Source: Camelus bactrianus
Lineage: Eukaryota > Chordata > Mammalia > Artiodactyla > Camelidae
NCBI RefSeq assembly: GCF_048773025.1
Contig: NC_133546.1
Span: 64,131,001-64,195,000 of the forward strand
DNA: 64,000 bases
Reading direction: 5' to 3'
Position numbers and translations under genes: made by a program. The notes under the pieces are model-generated. The model searched no databases and had not been told where the DNA came from. It worked only from the letters and a program-made list of their open reading frames with translations. Each line of letters begins with the position of its first letter. Within the stretch, counting starts at the first letter, position 1. Of the stretch, positions 45,113 through 57,100 are shown piece after piece.

Positions 45113-46014
45113 CTAAAAATAATGGCTCACTGTATTCCCCTGATATTTAACATGACTTAACCTCTATCACTCACTGTGAGATAATTATACTTCTTTTATT
45201 TCCTTCTCCAAAAGGAAGTTATGCTGTCTGGTGTGTATTCCTAGGATTGAGGGGTTTGGGGCAAGGCAGCCATGCGCGGTCTGCTGACCTTTGCAGGGAT
45301 ACAGACGTGTGTGCCCGGGGCTTGGAACATTGTTTCCTTAAATGGAGAGAAGGAGCCCTTACAGCCTGCGCTGAGCATAGCGCCTTGTTTGTGAATCTGT
45401 TTTCCTGTTCTGGGTTTGATGCGTACTTCTTTGTTTGGCTTCAAGAGTGTGCATATGGCACCTGGCCAGGCTCACTGCTGTGTTTGTCCTTGGTGGGGAG
45501 AGATGGGGGTCCTTCATTTGCATCACAGGAGGAGTGTGTGCAGACCTGTGTCAGCTATGGGGCAGGATGCACTGGCCATGACAGATGAAGGCTCACTATC
45601 GAGGCTGATCTTGCTTCGTCTGTTCTCTGTGTGAGTAAAATGTTGCTCTGTCCCATGTCTGTGGGGGTCGTATCTTTCTCAGCAACCCTGATACCTGCAA
45701 ACCGCACAGGGGGTTGATATCCTGGAATGGCTGCTCCTGGTAGTGGGATCCTCAGCTCAGTGGGACTCCTTCCCTGGAGGTAGTAACAAGTGTCACTTGC
45801 TTAACAAGGGCCAAAACTCTCTGAAGAAGCAAGAGACCAAATGTTAAACCTATCAGGCTAGTGTCAAGCCTTCAAGAGCTGAAAATCAAAATCCAATAAT
45901 ATTATTTTAAAAGTATAGATAACCAAAAGGAGAAACCATTTGTAATCCTGTTACTAAAGCACAATCATTGATAAAGTTTGGGGGTTGTCTTTCCAGGTTT
46001 TTTTCTTCATTTTA
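45113..46014. other. unassigned DNA, LTR-like in part
   Basis: 45,240-45,740 is GC-richer and contains TGGGGGTCGTATCTTTCTCA GCAACCCTGATACCTGCAAACCGCACAGG-like text (split here: AGCAACCCTGATACCTGC, AAACCGCACAGGG), then GGTAGTGGGATCC. This is the style of an ERV U5 end followed by leader. There are no clear TG/CA borders and no target duplication. The cysteine-rich open frame at 45,247-45,588 falls inside it and is not credible as a gene. Confidence 0.3.
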
Positions 46015-48490
46015 AAATATACCTTTAAAAAATATTAGATTTACAGCAAAGTTGCCAGGATAGTACAATGTAGAGGTTTCCATATACTCTATACCCAGTT
46101 TCTCCCATTATTAATATTTTATCTTAGTATTATATATTTGTTGTAATTAATGAACCAATATTAATGTATTCTTATTAAGCAAGCAATGTACTTTATTCAG
46201 ATCTCCTTAGTTTTTACCTAGGATCCTTTCTCTGTTTCGGGAATCTCATCCAGGACACCACATTAGATTTTGTCATCCTGTCTCCTTGGGTCTTCCTTGG
46301 CTGTGATAGTTTCTCACACTTTCTGTGTTTTTGATGACCTTGACAGCTTGGAGGAGTACTGATCAGGCATTTTGTAGAATGTCCCTTTACTGGGACTTCT
46401 TTGATGTTTTCTCATGATAAGACTGGGACCATGGGTTGTTGAAAGGAAGACCAAGGAGGTCAAATGCCATTCTGATCCCATCATGTTGAGGGCACAAACT
46501 ATACACGTGACTTATCACTGCTGATGCTCACCTTGACCAACTGGATGGAGTAGTGTTGGTCAGGTTTCTTCACTGTAGAGTGACTTGTTTCTCTCCCCCT
46601 GTCCTCCTTGGAAGGAAGTCTCTCTGCACCACACACATTCATGGAGTGTGGAGTTGTGCTCCACCTCTTGGAGAGTAGAGAATCTATATGGATTATTTGT
46701 TATTCTTCTGCATGAGAGATTTGTTTCCTCTTGATCTATAGATCTATCAATCTATCGACCTATCTTTATTTATCAATGTGAACTTATGAATATACTTTGA
46801 ATATATGAATACATATGAATATACTTTTGTATACTTAGATTATAATCCCATACTGCTTTATTTATTTTCTTGCTCGAATTGTTTTCCAGCTTTGGCCATG
46901 GGAGCTCTTTCAGTTGACTCTTGTGTTCTTGTCTTTTGACGTACCCCTCCTAACTGTAAGTGTGTTTTTATTTGTTTGCTTGAGTAGTTACTTCTTTTCT
47001 GGTACTGCAAAATGATCTCGGCTCATCTTCATGGTCTCGGTTCTAGTCAGCCACTTCCTAGAGGAAACCTGGTCCTTTTATTAGAGAATGGCGTTCGGAA
47101 GCAAGATCTGGGGGGGAGGTGTGCTCACTGTGACTGGAGTGTCACTGCTTTCAGGCTCCTTCAGCTGACAGAGCAAGGGCATGACGGTTCAGCCCCAGCA
47201 TACATGTACAGCAGAATTAGAGTTGTTAACTGGTGCTCCTGTGGGAAACAACACAGTATTTATATACACTTTCCTTTGCCTTTGATCTTATTGTTCTCAC
47301 TCGCTTCTAAAGTTGCTTAGTCAATACCTCTCCCCCTACTCCTTTTGGTGAAGTTGTTTCACCCATTTGTGATGCCATTAGATTCTTTTGTCACATTCTA
47401 CATTCCATGCTGGAATTCCCAGGATCTCCTAAGTGATTTTTAAAAAGTTTGCATCATTTGAGGTTCACTCTTTGTGCTATAAAGTTCCATGGGTTTTGAC
47501 AAGTGTGTTATGTATCCACCGTTACAGTTTTATATGGAATAGTTTCACTGCCTTAAAAAATTCCCTATATTTCACCTCTCAACCCTCCTATCCTCCCTTA
47601 AAATCTCTGCCGATGATTGGTCTTTTTAGAATTGTTTTCTTTTTCAGAATGTCATAATTGAAATCCTATAGTATGTAGTCTATTCAGATCGACTTTTTTT
47701 TCACTTAGCAAAGTACATTTAAGATACATTCATGTGTGTTGTATTATGACTTGATAGCTCATTTCTTTTTATCACTGAATAATATTCCACATTTGTCACT
47801 GAATAAATATACCAAAATTTGTTTCTACATTTATCTGTTGAAGGACACGTTGATTACTTTTAATTTTCACTTTAAAGCTGCTGTAAACATTCACATGCAG
47901 GTTTTTGTGTGGATATGTTTTCAGATCTTTTGAATATGCACCTAGGAATGCAACTGTTGGGCCTGTAAGAAACTGCCAAACTCTTCCAAATGGCTATACC
48001 ATTTTGCCTTCTCACCAGGAATTAATGAGAGTTCTTGCTGTTCCACATCCTCAACAGCAATTGGGATGGTTAGTTTTTGGATTTTAGCCATTATAGCAGC
48101 TGTGTAAGGGTATCTCATTATTGTTTTAATTTGCATTGCCTTCAAGGCAACTGATGTTGAGCATCTTTACATGTGCTTATTTGCCACTTGTATATCTTCT
48201 TTAGTAAGGTGGCTGTTCAAAGTTTTGCTCATTTTTTGATTGGGTGGTTTGTTTTCTTATTGTTGAGTTTTAAGAGATCCTTGCATATTTTGGATATAAG
48301 CCCTTTAGATATGTATTTTGCAAATATTTTCTTCCTCTCTGTGGCTTATCTTTTGATTTTCTTAACAATGCCTTTGGTGGAGTAGATTTTTAAAATTTTA
48401 ATTAAGTCAAGCTTTTTTCTTTCATGGATCATGATTTTGGTATTATATCTAAAACAGTCATCACTAAATCCAAGGCCACATAGATTTTCT
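46015..48490 (-). repeat. LINE-1 3'UTR and ORF2 end, old (L1M type)
   Basis: About 2.5 kb. From left to right the plus strand shows the distal 3'UTR (TATTAGATTTACAGCAAAGT, TTTGATGACCTTGACAGCTT, TTGGCCATGGGAGCTCTTTC), then the proximal part (GGTTCACTCTTTGTGCTATA, TTCCATGGGTTTTGACAAGT), then reversed ORF2 (TGCAGGTTTTTGTGTGGATA, TTGTTTTAATTTGCATTGCC, TTTGATTGGGTGGTTTGTTT). It is the longest L1 here by 3'UTR content. It is frameshifted and truncated at the 5' side near 48,490. Two overlapping old copies are an alternative. Confidence 0.85.
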
Positions 48491-48864
48491 CTTTATTCTT
48501 TTTTTTATTCATGTATGTTTTATTAAAATACAATAATATATACTGTACTATAATTGATTTTTATAGTTATCAAGATATTTGAAATTTTTCATATTGTTAA
48601 ATATTCTTCTAAGGCATTTAGCTTTGACTGTCCAGTATTGTGTTATATAGATGTACCACTAACCATTAAATCAACCCTCTAATGTTGAATAATATATTCT
48701 TAGATTCACTGACTCATTTTAATATACACATTTCTGAAAAGTTGTTTCAGATTTAAACTTGTTGGACTAAATAAGGGGTTCCTAGTTTCTGGATTGAGGA
48801 AAAATCTGTATCTTTTTTTCTATCCTTTTTTCTTCCTCCTCCCTTCCACAAATACTTAATGAAT
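48491..48864. other. unassigned AT-rich DNA
   Basis: Follows the L1 truncation point. Nothing recognised. Confidence 0.4.
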
Positions 48865-49150
48865 CTATACAATGTGTGAAGTTCATTAGTGTTTCACTCT
48901 GTTGGACTCTGGGAATGCCTCAGTGAACTTGAGTCCCTGCCCTTAAGGAGGCTGTATTCTAGTGGAAAAGTCATAAAACAAACAAATAACTAATATGATT
49001 CCTGATGGTAGTCATTATAATGAAGAATATAAAAGAGGGTAAAGGGGTCATGATAGCCCGTGGGTCCTTCAACTTCAGACAGGAAAGAGAAAGCATATGT
49101 GAAAAACTGATTGACTGGAAGAGGATGGTGTTAGTGGAATAAAAATCTCG
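48865..49150 (-). repeat. L2 LINE 3' end, reversed
   Basis: GGACTCTGGGAATGCCTCAG, TTGAGTCCCTGCCCTTAAGG and GGCTGTATTCTAGTGGAAAA are the reversed L2 tail. The element may extend to about 49,480, which would account for the 174-codon open frame on the minus strand at 48,971-49,495. Confidence 0.6.
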
Positions 49151-49712
49151 CTGAGGGTTCTGGACTGCTATCGTGGGAGTAAAGGAAGGGAGGGCCAGGA
49201 GGTTAGAATGAGTATAAAGTGTGACTTCAGAGGAGAAGTTCTGAGTGATGATGATGTTCCCATTGTGATGTGGGAAGGAGTGGATGGAATGACAAAGGCC
49301 ATGATCAGTGGAACTCTGAGGAACTATGAGGCTAGGGCTCTGGATGGTTATCCACATGAAGTCACAAAGGATGGTGGCTACACTTGGAGAGCTGAGGAAG
49401 AATTTGAGCCACGTCCATAAACTGTGTAGAATAGGGTGGAGTGAATGGAGATCAGAACTGACAGAGATGAGGACGGGTAAAGTGGTATAGCCCAACGGCA
49501 GGGTCCTAAACTAAGCAGGGATTAGTATAAAACAGGAAAAAATAATGATCTGGAAGTGGCATGAGAGATTTAAGAAAACACTAACCTCACTTCCCAACCC
49601 CCAGGAGTAAACAGAGTAAGTAAATGAGTTAGAATGATCTCCTGAAGCCGGACAGTCTTTGGGAGCAACAATCTTAGGGGAGACAGGTTTTAGCCAGGCC
49701 AAAGAGATAGAT
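49151..49712. other. probable decayed L2 body, otherwise unassigned
   Basis: Purine-rich text (GGCTAGGGCTCTGGATGGTT, GAGCTGAGGAAGAATTTGAG) in the style of reversed L2. No gene signal. The plus-strand open frame at 49,208-49,420 is a shadow of this. Confidence 0.35.
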
Positions 49713-49720
49713 GGAGATTT

Positions 49721-49814
49721 TTTTTTTTTAAAGGAGGTACTGGGGATTAAACCTAGGACCTCATGCATGCTAAACATGTACTCTATCACTGAGCTATACC
49801 CACACATCCCCAGA
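49721..49814 (-). mobile_element. tRNA-Ala-derived camelid SINE
   Basis: Short poly-T, then AAAGGAGGTACTGGGGATTA, CTCATGCATGCTAAACATGT and CACTGAGCTATACCCACACA. GGAGATTT at 49,713-49,720 recurs at 49,816-49,823 as the target duplication (11 of 12 if extended to AGATGGAGATTT and AGAAGGAGATTT). The tail lacks AAAT repeats. Confidence 0.9.
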
Positions 49815-49823
49815 AGGAGATTT

Positions 49824-50387
49824 CTAGGAATAAAGGATTGTTTCCATGGCACACTCTGGGAAGAAGGGAAGCAATGAGGCTTGGGGGAAGGGCAAGGAAA
49901 CACAGAGAAATATTAGGACATGAGTGGGGAACACAGAAGGTAAGAGTTGCTTCTGCTTGGGTCCATGGCCAAGTGAACAACAGGCATGAGGTTTTAATAG
50001 AACTCTGATGAAGTGCCCTGCTGTCAGTGCAAGGCAAGACTGAACACGAAGCTCGTGGCCGACCTCCCACTGTGGTAGAGCCCATGACAGGTCATGTGGA
50101 GGCCATTGCTGGGAGACTATGTAACAAAAGCTTTACTAGGGAAATAAATGATATAAACAATACTGTAGGCAGTTACTGATACTTGGAGGAGAACAAAACA
50201 ATTTAAACACCCTCAAACCCTTCAGAAATACCCACTTATCCTCAAAGTACTGATTCACTAACTACAAGTTACTCAGATTTTATGTAAAGCAATTTCCTTA
50301 AGAAATTTAGTCTAATTCTAGTTCTTTGCCCTACTTCCTGGTAGTGTGTACCTGAAGATGAGGAAACTGTATTTCTATAAATGTGCT
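49824..50387. other. unassigned DNA
   Basis: Nothing recognised in about 560 bp. Confidence 0.4.
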
Positions 50388-50740
50388 TGTTATGGACTGA
50401 ATGTTTGTGTTCCCCTCAAATTCATAGGTCAAAGTCCTACCCTTCAGGGTGATAGTATTAGGAGGTGGGGGCCATTGGGAAGTGATTAGATTTTGCGGGT
50501 GAAGCCCTCACGAATGAGATTTGTGTACTTTCAAAACAGACTCCATGGAATTCTGTCACCCACTTCCATCATGTGAGGAAATGGTGAGAAGGCTGCCTGT
50601 GAGCCAGGAAGTAGGTTCGCACTCAACACCAAATCTGCAGATGCCCTGGCTTGGGACTTTCCAACCTCCAACATGGTGAGATATGAGTGTATAAGCCATC
50701 CAGTCTATAATATTTTTGTTACAGCAGCTTAATAATATGC
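50388..50740 (+). mobile_element. MLT1A-type LTR (ERVL-MaLR)
   Basis: An LTR fossil of about 350 bp. TGTTATGGACTGAATGTTTG TG, TAGTATTAGGAGGTGGGGGC, CATGTGAGGAAATGGTGAGA AGG, CAAATCTGCAGATGCCCTGG and AAGCCATCCAGTCTATAATA follow MLT1A in order. Solo LTR. Confidence 0.85.
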
Positions 50741-51241
50741 TTAATAATTATAAAACCACCCTGACCACCTTCTTCTAATAGTATGTGCCTGCTGCTCTCG
50801 TCCCCCAGTGGCTATTTTCTTTGGCTTTGGCTCAAAAAAGAAGCCACCCTTATCTTCTGTGTTTTCCGCTCAATTCCCAATATTCTTCTGTGCTTCCAAC
50901 CCCCTTCTCCATTGTGTCTGCCAGTGTAGGCGGGAGGAGGACTCTGGGACCTGAAGAAAGGCAGAGATGGCTGACCTCACTTCCACAGGGAGAGGCAGTG
51001 TCACTGCCCAAGGGAAGGATATGTCATCCTTTCCCCATAACTGGAAATGCCAACTATTTTTTTAACCTATAGAGGTCCCCTACATCACATAGGAATGGCA
51101 ATAATTAAACCATTTCCCAGTGCCTAAGACATCATGTTTTTGGCTCACTAAATGGTACTCCAGTGTTAGGGACATAATAACTTACAAATGGATTTGCCCC
51201 ATTATGTGGAAATCATTTTGAACTTGAAAGGAGTTGAATCT
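50741..51241. other. unassigned DNA
   Basis: Nothing recognised. The 95-codon open frame at 50,785-51,072 has no splice context. Confidence 0.4.
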
Positions 51242-51255
51242 AAATATGTAGTGTT

Positions 51256-51387
51256 GGGGGGAGGGTATAGCTCAGTGGTAGAGCATATGCCTAGCATGCA
51301 CAAGTTCCTGGGTTCAATCCCCAATACCTCCATTAAAATATATACATACATACATAAACCTAATTACCTCCCCCAAAATAAAATAAT
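51256..51387 (+). mobile_element. tRNA-Ala-derived camelid SINE
   Basis: GGGTATAGCTCAGTGGTAGA, GCATATGCCTAGCATGCACA, TTCCTGGGTTCAATCCCCAA and ACCTCCATTAAAA. The tail has TACATACATACATAAACC TAATTACCTCCCCC. The flanks AAATATGTAGTGTT (51,242-51,255) and AAATGCATAGTATT (51,388-51,401) agree at 10 of 14 bases. Confidence 0.95.
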
Positions 51388-51480
51388 AAATGCATAGTAT
51401 TGCTAATAAGGTTGCTATGTGAGGAAAAGTTACACCAAAGATTTATGTTTTGTGAATCTCTGTCTTAAAAAAAGAGTATA

Positions 51481-51733
51481 GGAGGGGTGGGAAGGGATAG
51501 ACTGGGAGTTCAAAATTTGTAGATACTGACAGGCATTGTAGAATAGATAAACAAGATTACATGGTATAGCACAGGGAAATATATACAAGATCTTGTGGTA
51601 GCTCACAGCGGAAAAAAAAATGTGCCAATGAAAATATGTATGTTCATGTATAACTGAAAAATTGTGCTCTACACTGGAATTTGACACAACATTATAAAAT
51701 GACTATTACTCAATAAAAAAATGTTTTTAAAAA
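51481..51733 (+). repeat. LINE-1 3'UTR, cetartiodactyl type
   Basis: GGAGGGGTGGGAAGGGATAG, ACTGGGAGTTCAAAATTTGT, TAGAATAGATAAACAAGATT, AATTGTGCTCTACACTGGAA and TTTGACACAACATTATAAAA. It is the plus-strand counterpart of the 39.5-kb element and of the same subfamily. 5'-truncated, tail at 51,714-51,733. Confidence 0.9.
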
Positions 51734-54700
51734 GTATAACACTAAATATATTTTCAATATGTATAACAATAGACAAAACAATTATGGAAAATTAATAACA
51801 TAAAAGTTATATATGGTTAAAACAATTATTATAAAAGGTATAAATAAAATATACTTACAATCATTACAGAATCCTTGTTACATTTAGTCACAATAATATT
51901 TTGAAAAAATATTTTAGGAATAATATATTATAGCCAAAAGATTAAGATATCATCCAGTAATGATTGGAAAAGTTTTTTAAGTCAATTATATTTAAATTAT
52001 TTGTCAAGAGTTTGGTCTAATTGTTGTAAACATATTGTTGCTTCTAGTCAGAATTTTCAGCTGAAAAGCTGATGGTCTTTTCAGTAACAGAAATCTTGAA
52101 GGAGGCTGACCGTTGCCTTGCAGGAGGGGAAGAAGCCCTTAAACAAAGATAGTAGCTTCACATGTGCATGGGAACTTGGGATCTGGGAATAAAAGTTCAG
52201 CTCAGGTGGTCAGAAAAGAAAATATTCAGGTTCCAAGATGTTAGAAAGAAAATTAATCTTGTCCCAAAAAAAGGTGATTTGTTAAGGTGGACGCACTGTG
52301 CTAACAGGAGAAAGGGAGTGGCAAAATGGAAACGCAGACGTACTAATGCTTAGGGGGCCAGTCTGCCCCACTGATGTTGCCTTTGACCTGAAAGTTGAAA
52401 GTGCTTCCGTGTGGGTGTGAAGGCCCCAGGGGCAAAAAAACACGTAAACTTGTGACTGTGTGGTGTGATGTTGAGCATACCCAGAGAACATTCTACAAAG
52501 TGACTCAGACTCTTTACTCTATTGGCCAAGGGGGTAGTCAGCCCATCCAGGCATCTCCATATAACAATTTTGTTAAGACTAACTGAACCCATACACAGAA
52601 ATGAAAATTATATACATATAAAGATCCATAAATGGTCTGGAACTGACACTTGACTGAATGCAATGTATGAAATGTGTAATTCTCTCAAATAATTATTTGC
52701 ACCCTGTGATGTACATAGGGACTGAGGAATCTGGAAACAACAATAATAACAACCTATCTTGAACTGTAGACTTCCAGGGAAGTTTAGATACATACAGACA
52801 TGTCTTGTGGATAATGGGGGTGTGAGACAATGGAATTCAGGTTTCATGAAGTGACACTGGATATGGTCAGGGTCTGAGGAAATTGTGATTTCAGATATAA
52901 GACAGACGATGTTACACACCCTTGAATCTCTCCCTCTCCCGTCAGTAAGAGTGCTATTTGAGGAGATATTTGTGTTTTCACTTCAGAAGAATCTAAGGAA
53001 CTCTCAAGACACTAGGAGATGAGAGAGCTTCAAGAATCTGTACTCAGCAATACAGAAGCCCATGTGGCATGCTTAGGATGGCAAGGGTGACGGTTCTGGA
53101 TCACAGAAGCCAGCAGAGATGAAGATTGCTATCAGTTGAAGTCATTGGCTCTCTGATTGCTAATCATATGTCATATGATTAGTTTTAGCCTCATTACCCC
53201 AGGAATGGCTTTGTGATGCGGTATATGTCTGTATCTCTAGTCCTAGTGCTCTCCAGCTATGCTCTTTCTGTCGGATCAGCATTCTGCATACTCTGGTATT
53301 GATGGCTAGGGGTTGGGGGTGGTAGCAGAGGGTGTGAATCTCTTTTGGTTGGAAGAACCACTTGCAAATTGGAGTGGGAGTTGAAAATGGATCCAGCCCT
53401 CGGGTAGCCAGATGACACTCCTTATGTGACACCATGAACAACTCCCTGCTTGCAGCACCTCGGCAATAGCTTAAGAGCACTTCTGTTTAACCATGTCATG
53501 TCTGAAATCATGTGGGATACACTTGCTCCAGATTGTTTCTCTTCAGACGAGTATGTCTTTGGTCACACAGAGTCTAAATTACCCTGGTGACCTGAGACAG
53601 TTCTGAGAATTTGGCTCTACCCTACTGACCATCCTGTGGTGCTTATAAAGATTTGCTCTTTTAGTATATCCAGAGAATTATTAGCTCCCAGGGATGCTAT
53701 AAGTTGCTCCCTATAATTTTATAAATTACTTGGTTAAATGCTAAGCACTCTTCTTAATTGCAAGACTTTTCAGGGTCTTAATATGCTAATACCAATTAGA
53801 AAAAAGAGATGATGTGGTATGCAGCATTTCACACATTTATTTGAATAGTTCTCATAGAATACTTATTAACATCTCTTTGTCACATAATTCTTATTAATTA
53901 CTTGCAGGACAATACTGTTTCAAGGAGTACAGTTGTAGAAATATTGTTTTACAGAAATTAAAGGAACGTTAGCCCGACCTTTTAAATTAAAAAAAATTCT
54001 ATCAATCCCTGACAGAGCTGAGTTATTATTTCTAGGTGGAAACTCCAACTTCATTAACAAGATTATATTCACCAAATTACCTCTCTGAGCCAGGGGGGAC
54101 AGTCTGTCACCTCTTATTTTAAATTTCCAGGTGATTCCCTTGGGAATTAACATCTAGTCTGCTGTAAGAAAAACAAATTCTTCTCAATGGAAGAACTCTG
54201 ACTGCTTTGTTATTTAGTCATGGTTACATATTTTCCCTATTTTTTAATTAACTTAGTTTAGAAAAATCACTAAAAGAAAAGTAAAAGGATACTGTCAAGG
54301 TCTTACTGTTGAGTTTTAGAATTGAAGTTTTGGGTATAGTAGAAGAGTCATTTTCTAGGAGCATAAATGTCTGAATCTGACTTTTCTTCTAGTCAAATAC
54401 AGGAGCAGCTCAGACCAATGTCCCTCCTGCCCGTGATGATGTAATTTACCAACAAGGGGCCTTTGCATGCTGTGTTCTCAGATGGGGGCTGGAAGCTGGA
54501 ACTTTCTGGTGCTTTAAAGTTCACTACGACTGAGAGGTAGCTGGGATCATGGGTCTTTAAGTGACAGAGAATCTTATGACCTCCAGGCATTTGTGATTGG
54601 GGGACTGCCATTTCCAAAGATGTAGGTAATGTAATATGTGATATAAAGAAGGACAAAAAATGAGCATATGTTTTCTGATTGGCAGGTTGAGAGAAAAACC

Positions 54701-54948
54701 CTGCTTGGATGTGTACCTTTGAGGTGGTGTTTGGGACCCCAAATTATGGGTCTTCAAACCTCGTTACCTTTATTTCTCCAGCAAATGATTACTTCACAGA
54801 CAAAGCAACACAGCACAACTTTTTCCAGGATCGATCTCTTTAACACTGCCAGACTAAATATATGATAATTCAATCTAAATATTTTCGAAGTGTTTGTTAA
54901 AGCAATACATTTTTTGCTTTTATGAAATGATTCTGGGTAACTGGGTAT
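51734..54948. other. 3.2 kb unassigned
   Basis: The first 340 bp are extremely AT-rich. 52,080-52,600 is a moderately GC-richer block (GAAAGTTGAAAGTGCTTCCG, GGCCAAGGGGGTAGTCAGCC) with open frames on both strands. It could be an unrecognised LTR or internal retroviral relic, but I cannot anchor it. The rest shows no repeat or exon. Confidence 0.35.
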
Positions 54949-55290
54949 TGTATTAGTGAGTACAGGCCAGATAGGCTGTGTTAACAAACACCTCGAAAAT
55001 CTCAGTGGCCTACAACGCAAAGACTTATTTTCCATCCACACGACACTAATAGCGCGTACAGGTCCATCCTGGGTCAGCTACAGCTCTGTTCCCCGTCATC
55101 TTTGGGATCAGGCTCGTGCAGTAGCCTCTGTCTGGAGTATTGCCAGTTTTGTGATGGAGGGAAAAAAGCCTTCTGTCCAGAAGTAACATGTATCACTTTG
55201 ACACTTCTTAACAGCCAAGAACAAATCACGAGACCAAGTGTGTCATTGATGGGGTGGGAAGTATAGTCCTTCCCCAGACAGGAGCAGTGA
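54949..55290 (-). mobile_element. MLT1-like LTR fragment (ERVL-MaLR)
   Basis: GTGTTAACAAACACCTCGAA, AATCTCAGTGGCCTACAACG, GGTCCATCCTGGGTCAGCTA CAGCTCTGTTCC, CATGTATCACTTTGACACTT resemble the reversed R/U5 side of an MLT1-type LTR. The right-hand end is decayed. Confidence 0.55.
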
Positions 55291-55714
55291 ATGCTTTGAA
55301 GGAGAATGCAGTTTACCGCGGAGCTCCTGGGGTTGTTTTAGAGGGGTGTGGGTTATAGAGTGGAAAGACTCAGGAACTCATTGCTATCCTAGAAGCCTTC
55401 TGGGGGCCAACTCTCAGTCTAGAGGCTCTCGAGTTAGGCAGTTCAGTTCTTCACTTCTTCAACATGCACCACTCCTGTCAGTGCTCCAGAGTGTCCTAAA
55501 CCGCTGCTTACAAAGGATGAAGACAGATGCCTGAATCAGTCAAGGCAGGGAATAAAATTTAAGGGATTTTTTAATTTATGGAGACCCTTCAAGCTTATTT
55601 CATTAAAAGAAATACGCTCTTCACTCAACTGTGTAAACACTTCTTTTGGAGCTTTTAAGTTTATATGTATGAATAAATTTATATATTATTTTAAATATAT
55701 ATTTATTTATATTT
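55291..55714. other. unassigned DNA
   Basis: Nothing firm. It ends in a TATTTATTTATATTTATTTT-like AT-rich run where the old L1 starts. Confidence 0.4.
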
Positions 55715-57100
55715 ATTTTGAAATAGTCACAAACTTACAGAAAATTTACAGGTCCATTTCAAAGATTTTTTTTTTTGAAGCATTTGAGAGTCAGCACCCT
55801 GTTATTTGAATTAATTTTTTTTTTAATAAACCACAACATTTTCCTTTGTGACCACAATAGAACCCTGGTATTAGTCTGCTGGGCTGCCGTAACAGGATAC
55901 CCGAGACTGGGTGGCTTAAACAGCAGCGTTTTGTTTTGCTGACAGTTCTGGAGGCTAAAAGTCTAAGATCAAGGTGTTGGCAAGTTTGGTTTCTTCTGAG
56001 GTCTCTCTGCTTGGCTGGCCACAGCCTCTTTCCCTCTGTGTCCTCACACGGCCTTCCTCCGTGTGCCCACATCCGTGGTGTGTCTCTGTGTGTCAAAATT
56101 TCCTCTTATAAGGACATCAGTCAGATTGGACTAGGTCCCACCCCAACAAACTCATTTTAACTTAATCACCTCTTTAAAGGTCCTGTTTCCGAATACAGTC
56201 ACTCTCTGAGGTACTGGGAGTTAGGGCTTCAACACAGGAATCTGAAGTGGGTCATAATTCAGCACATAAAACCATCAAAGTCAGGAAATTAACATGAATG
56301 AAGTTCTACCATCTAATCTTCGGATTCCATTCACCAAATGTGCCCATAATGTCCTTTATAGCAAAAGCATCCAGCTCAGAATCATGCATTGCATTTAGTT
56401 ATCATGCCTCTTTAGTCTCATTCCATCTGGACCACTTTCTCAATTTTTCCTTGACTCTCATGGCCTTGATACTTTTGAAGTTAAGGTCAGTATTTTCATC
56501 AAATGTCCCTAAATTTGTGTTGTCTGGTATTTCTTGATGATTTGATTCAGATTATACGTCTTAGCAAGGATACCAGAGAGAGAAGTGATGCTGACGTCAT
56601 CTCATTGCATCCTATCGGGTGGTACCAATTCTGATTTGTCCCATCACTGATGATGTTTCCTTTTGCTGCTTGATTAAGATGATGTCTTCCAGGCTTCCCT
56701 AGAGGTTTATTCTTTTTCCTTTTGTAATTACCAAATATTTTGTGGGGATGTGCTATGAGATTATGTAAATGCCAGTTCCTCACCAGAATTTCAATTTGCT
56801 TGTTTATTTATTTATAACTCTATTGTCTTGGATTTTCTTAGTTTAGTGGGTTATAATCTGTTACTACTGTTATTTATTTTGATGATCTAATTGTCTCAAA
56901 TTTGGCCAAAGGAAGCTCCTTCAAGATGATTTCTAGGTCCTTTAAAAATGTCTCATTCATTCTGTGAGCATTTTCTGGCACAAGATGTCCTAGGCTCCTC
57001 TTACGTTTTGCCTGTTTCAGCCATGGAATTAACCATTTTTACCAAAGAGCCCTGGTTCCTTTTAGTGAGGAGCTGTATTGAGATATATTTTAACAACAGT
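55715..57100 (-). repeat. LINE-1 3'UTR, old, split by an LTR
   Basis: ATAGTCACAAACTTACAGAA, then after the LTR TTAGTTATCATGCCTCTTTA GTCTC, ACTCTCATGGCCTTGATACT, CACTGATGATGTTTCCTTTT, TTTTGTGGGGATGTGCTATG and CCAAAGAGCCCTGGTTCCTT are the reversed distal 3'UTR of the same L1M type as 46.0-47.4 kb. An MLT1 LTR is nested at 55,866-56,269. Confidence 0.8.
55866..56269 (-). mobile_element. MLT1-type LTR nested in L1
   Basis: Reversed ERVL-MaLR LTR of about 404 bp. ATTAGTCTGCTGGGCTGCCG, CCGAGACTGGGTGGCTTAAA, GACAGTTCTGGAGGCTAAAA, TGTCCTCACACGGCCTTCC and GGTCCTGTTTCCGAATACAG follow the family in order. The flanks AACCC (55,861-55,865) and AACCA (56,270-56,274) agree at 4 of 5 bases. Solo LTR, younger than the L1 it interrupts. 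Confidence 0.85.

Noticed and set aside
45247-45588. Cysteine-rich open frame resembling a small secreted protein
   Set aside because: No signal peptide, and it overlaps an LTR-like segment. Cysteine spacing matches no family.
48971-49495. 174-codon open frame, minus strand
   Set aside because: Overlaps reversed L2 LINE sequence. Pyrimidine-rich repeat composition explains the lack of stops.
52282-52592. Overlapping minus-strand open frames
   Set aside because: No start context, splice sites or similarity. Both strands are equally open, as expected from composition.
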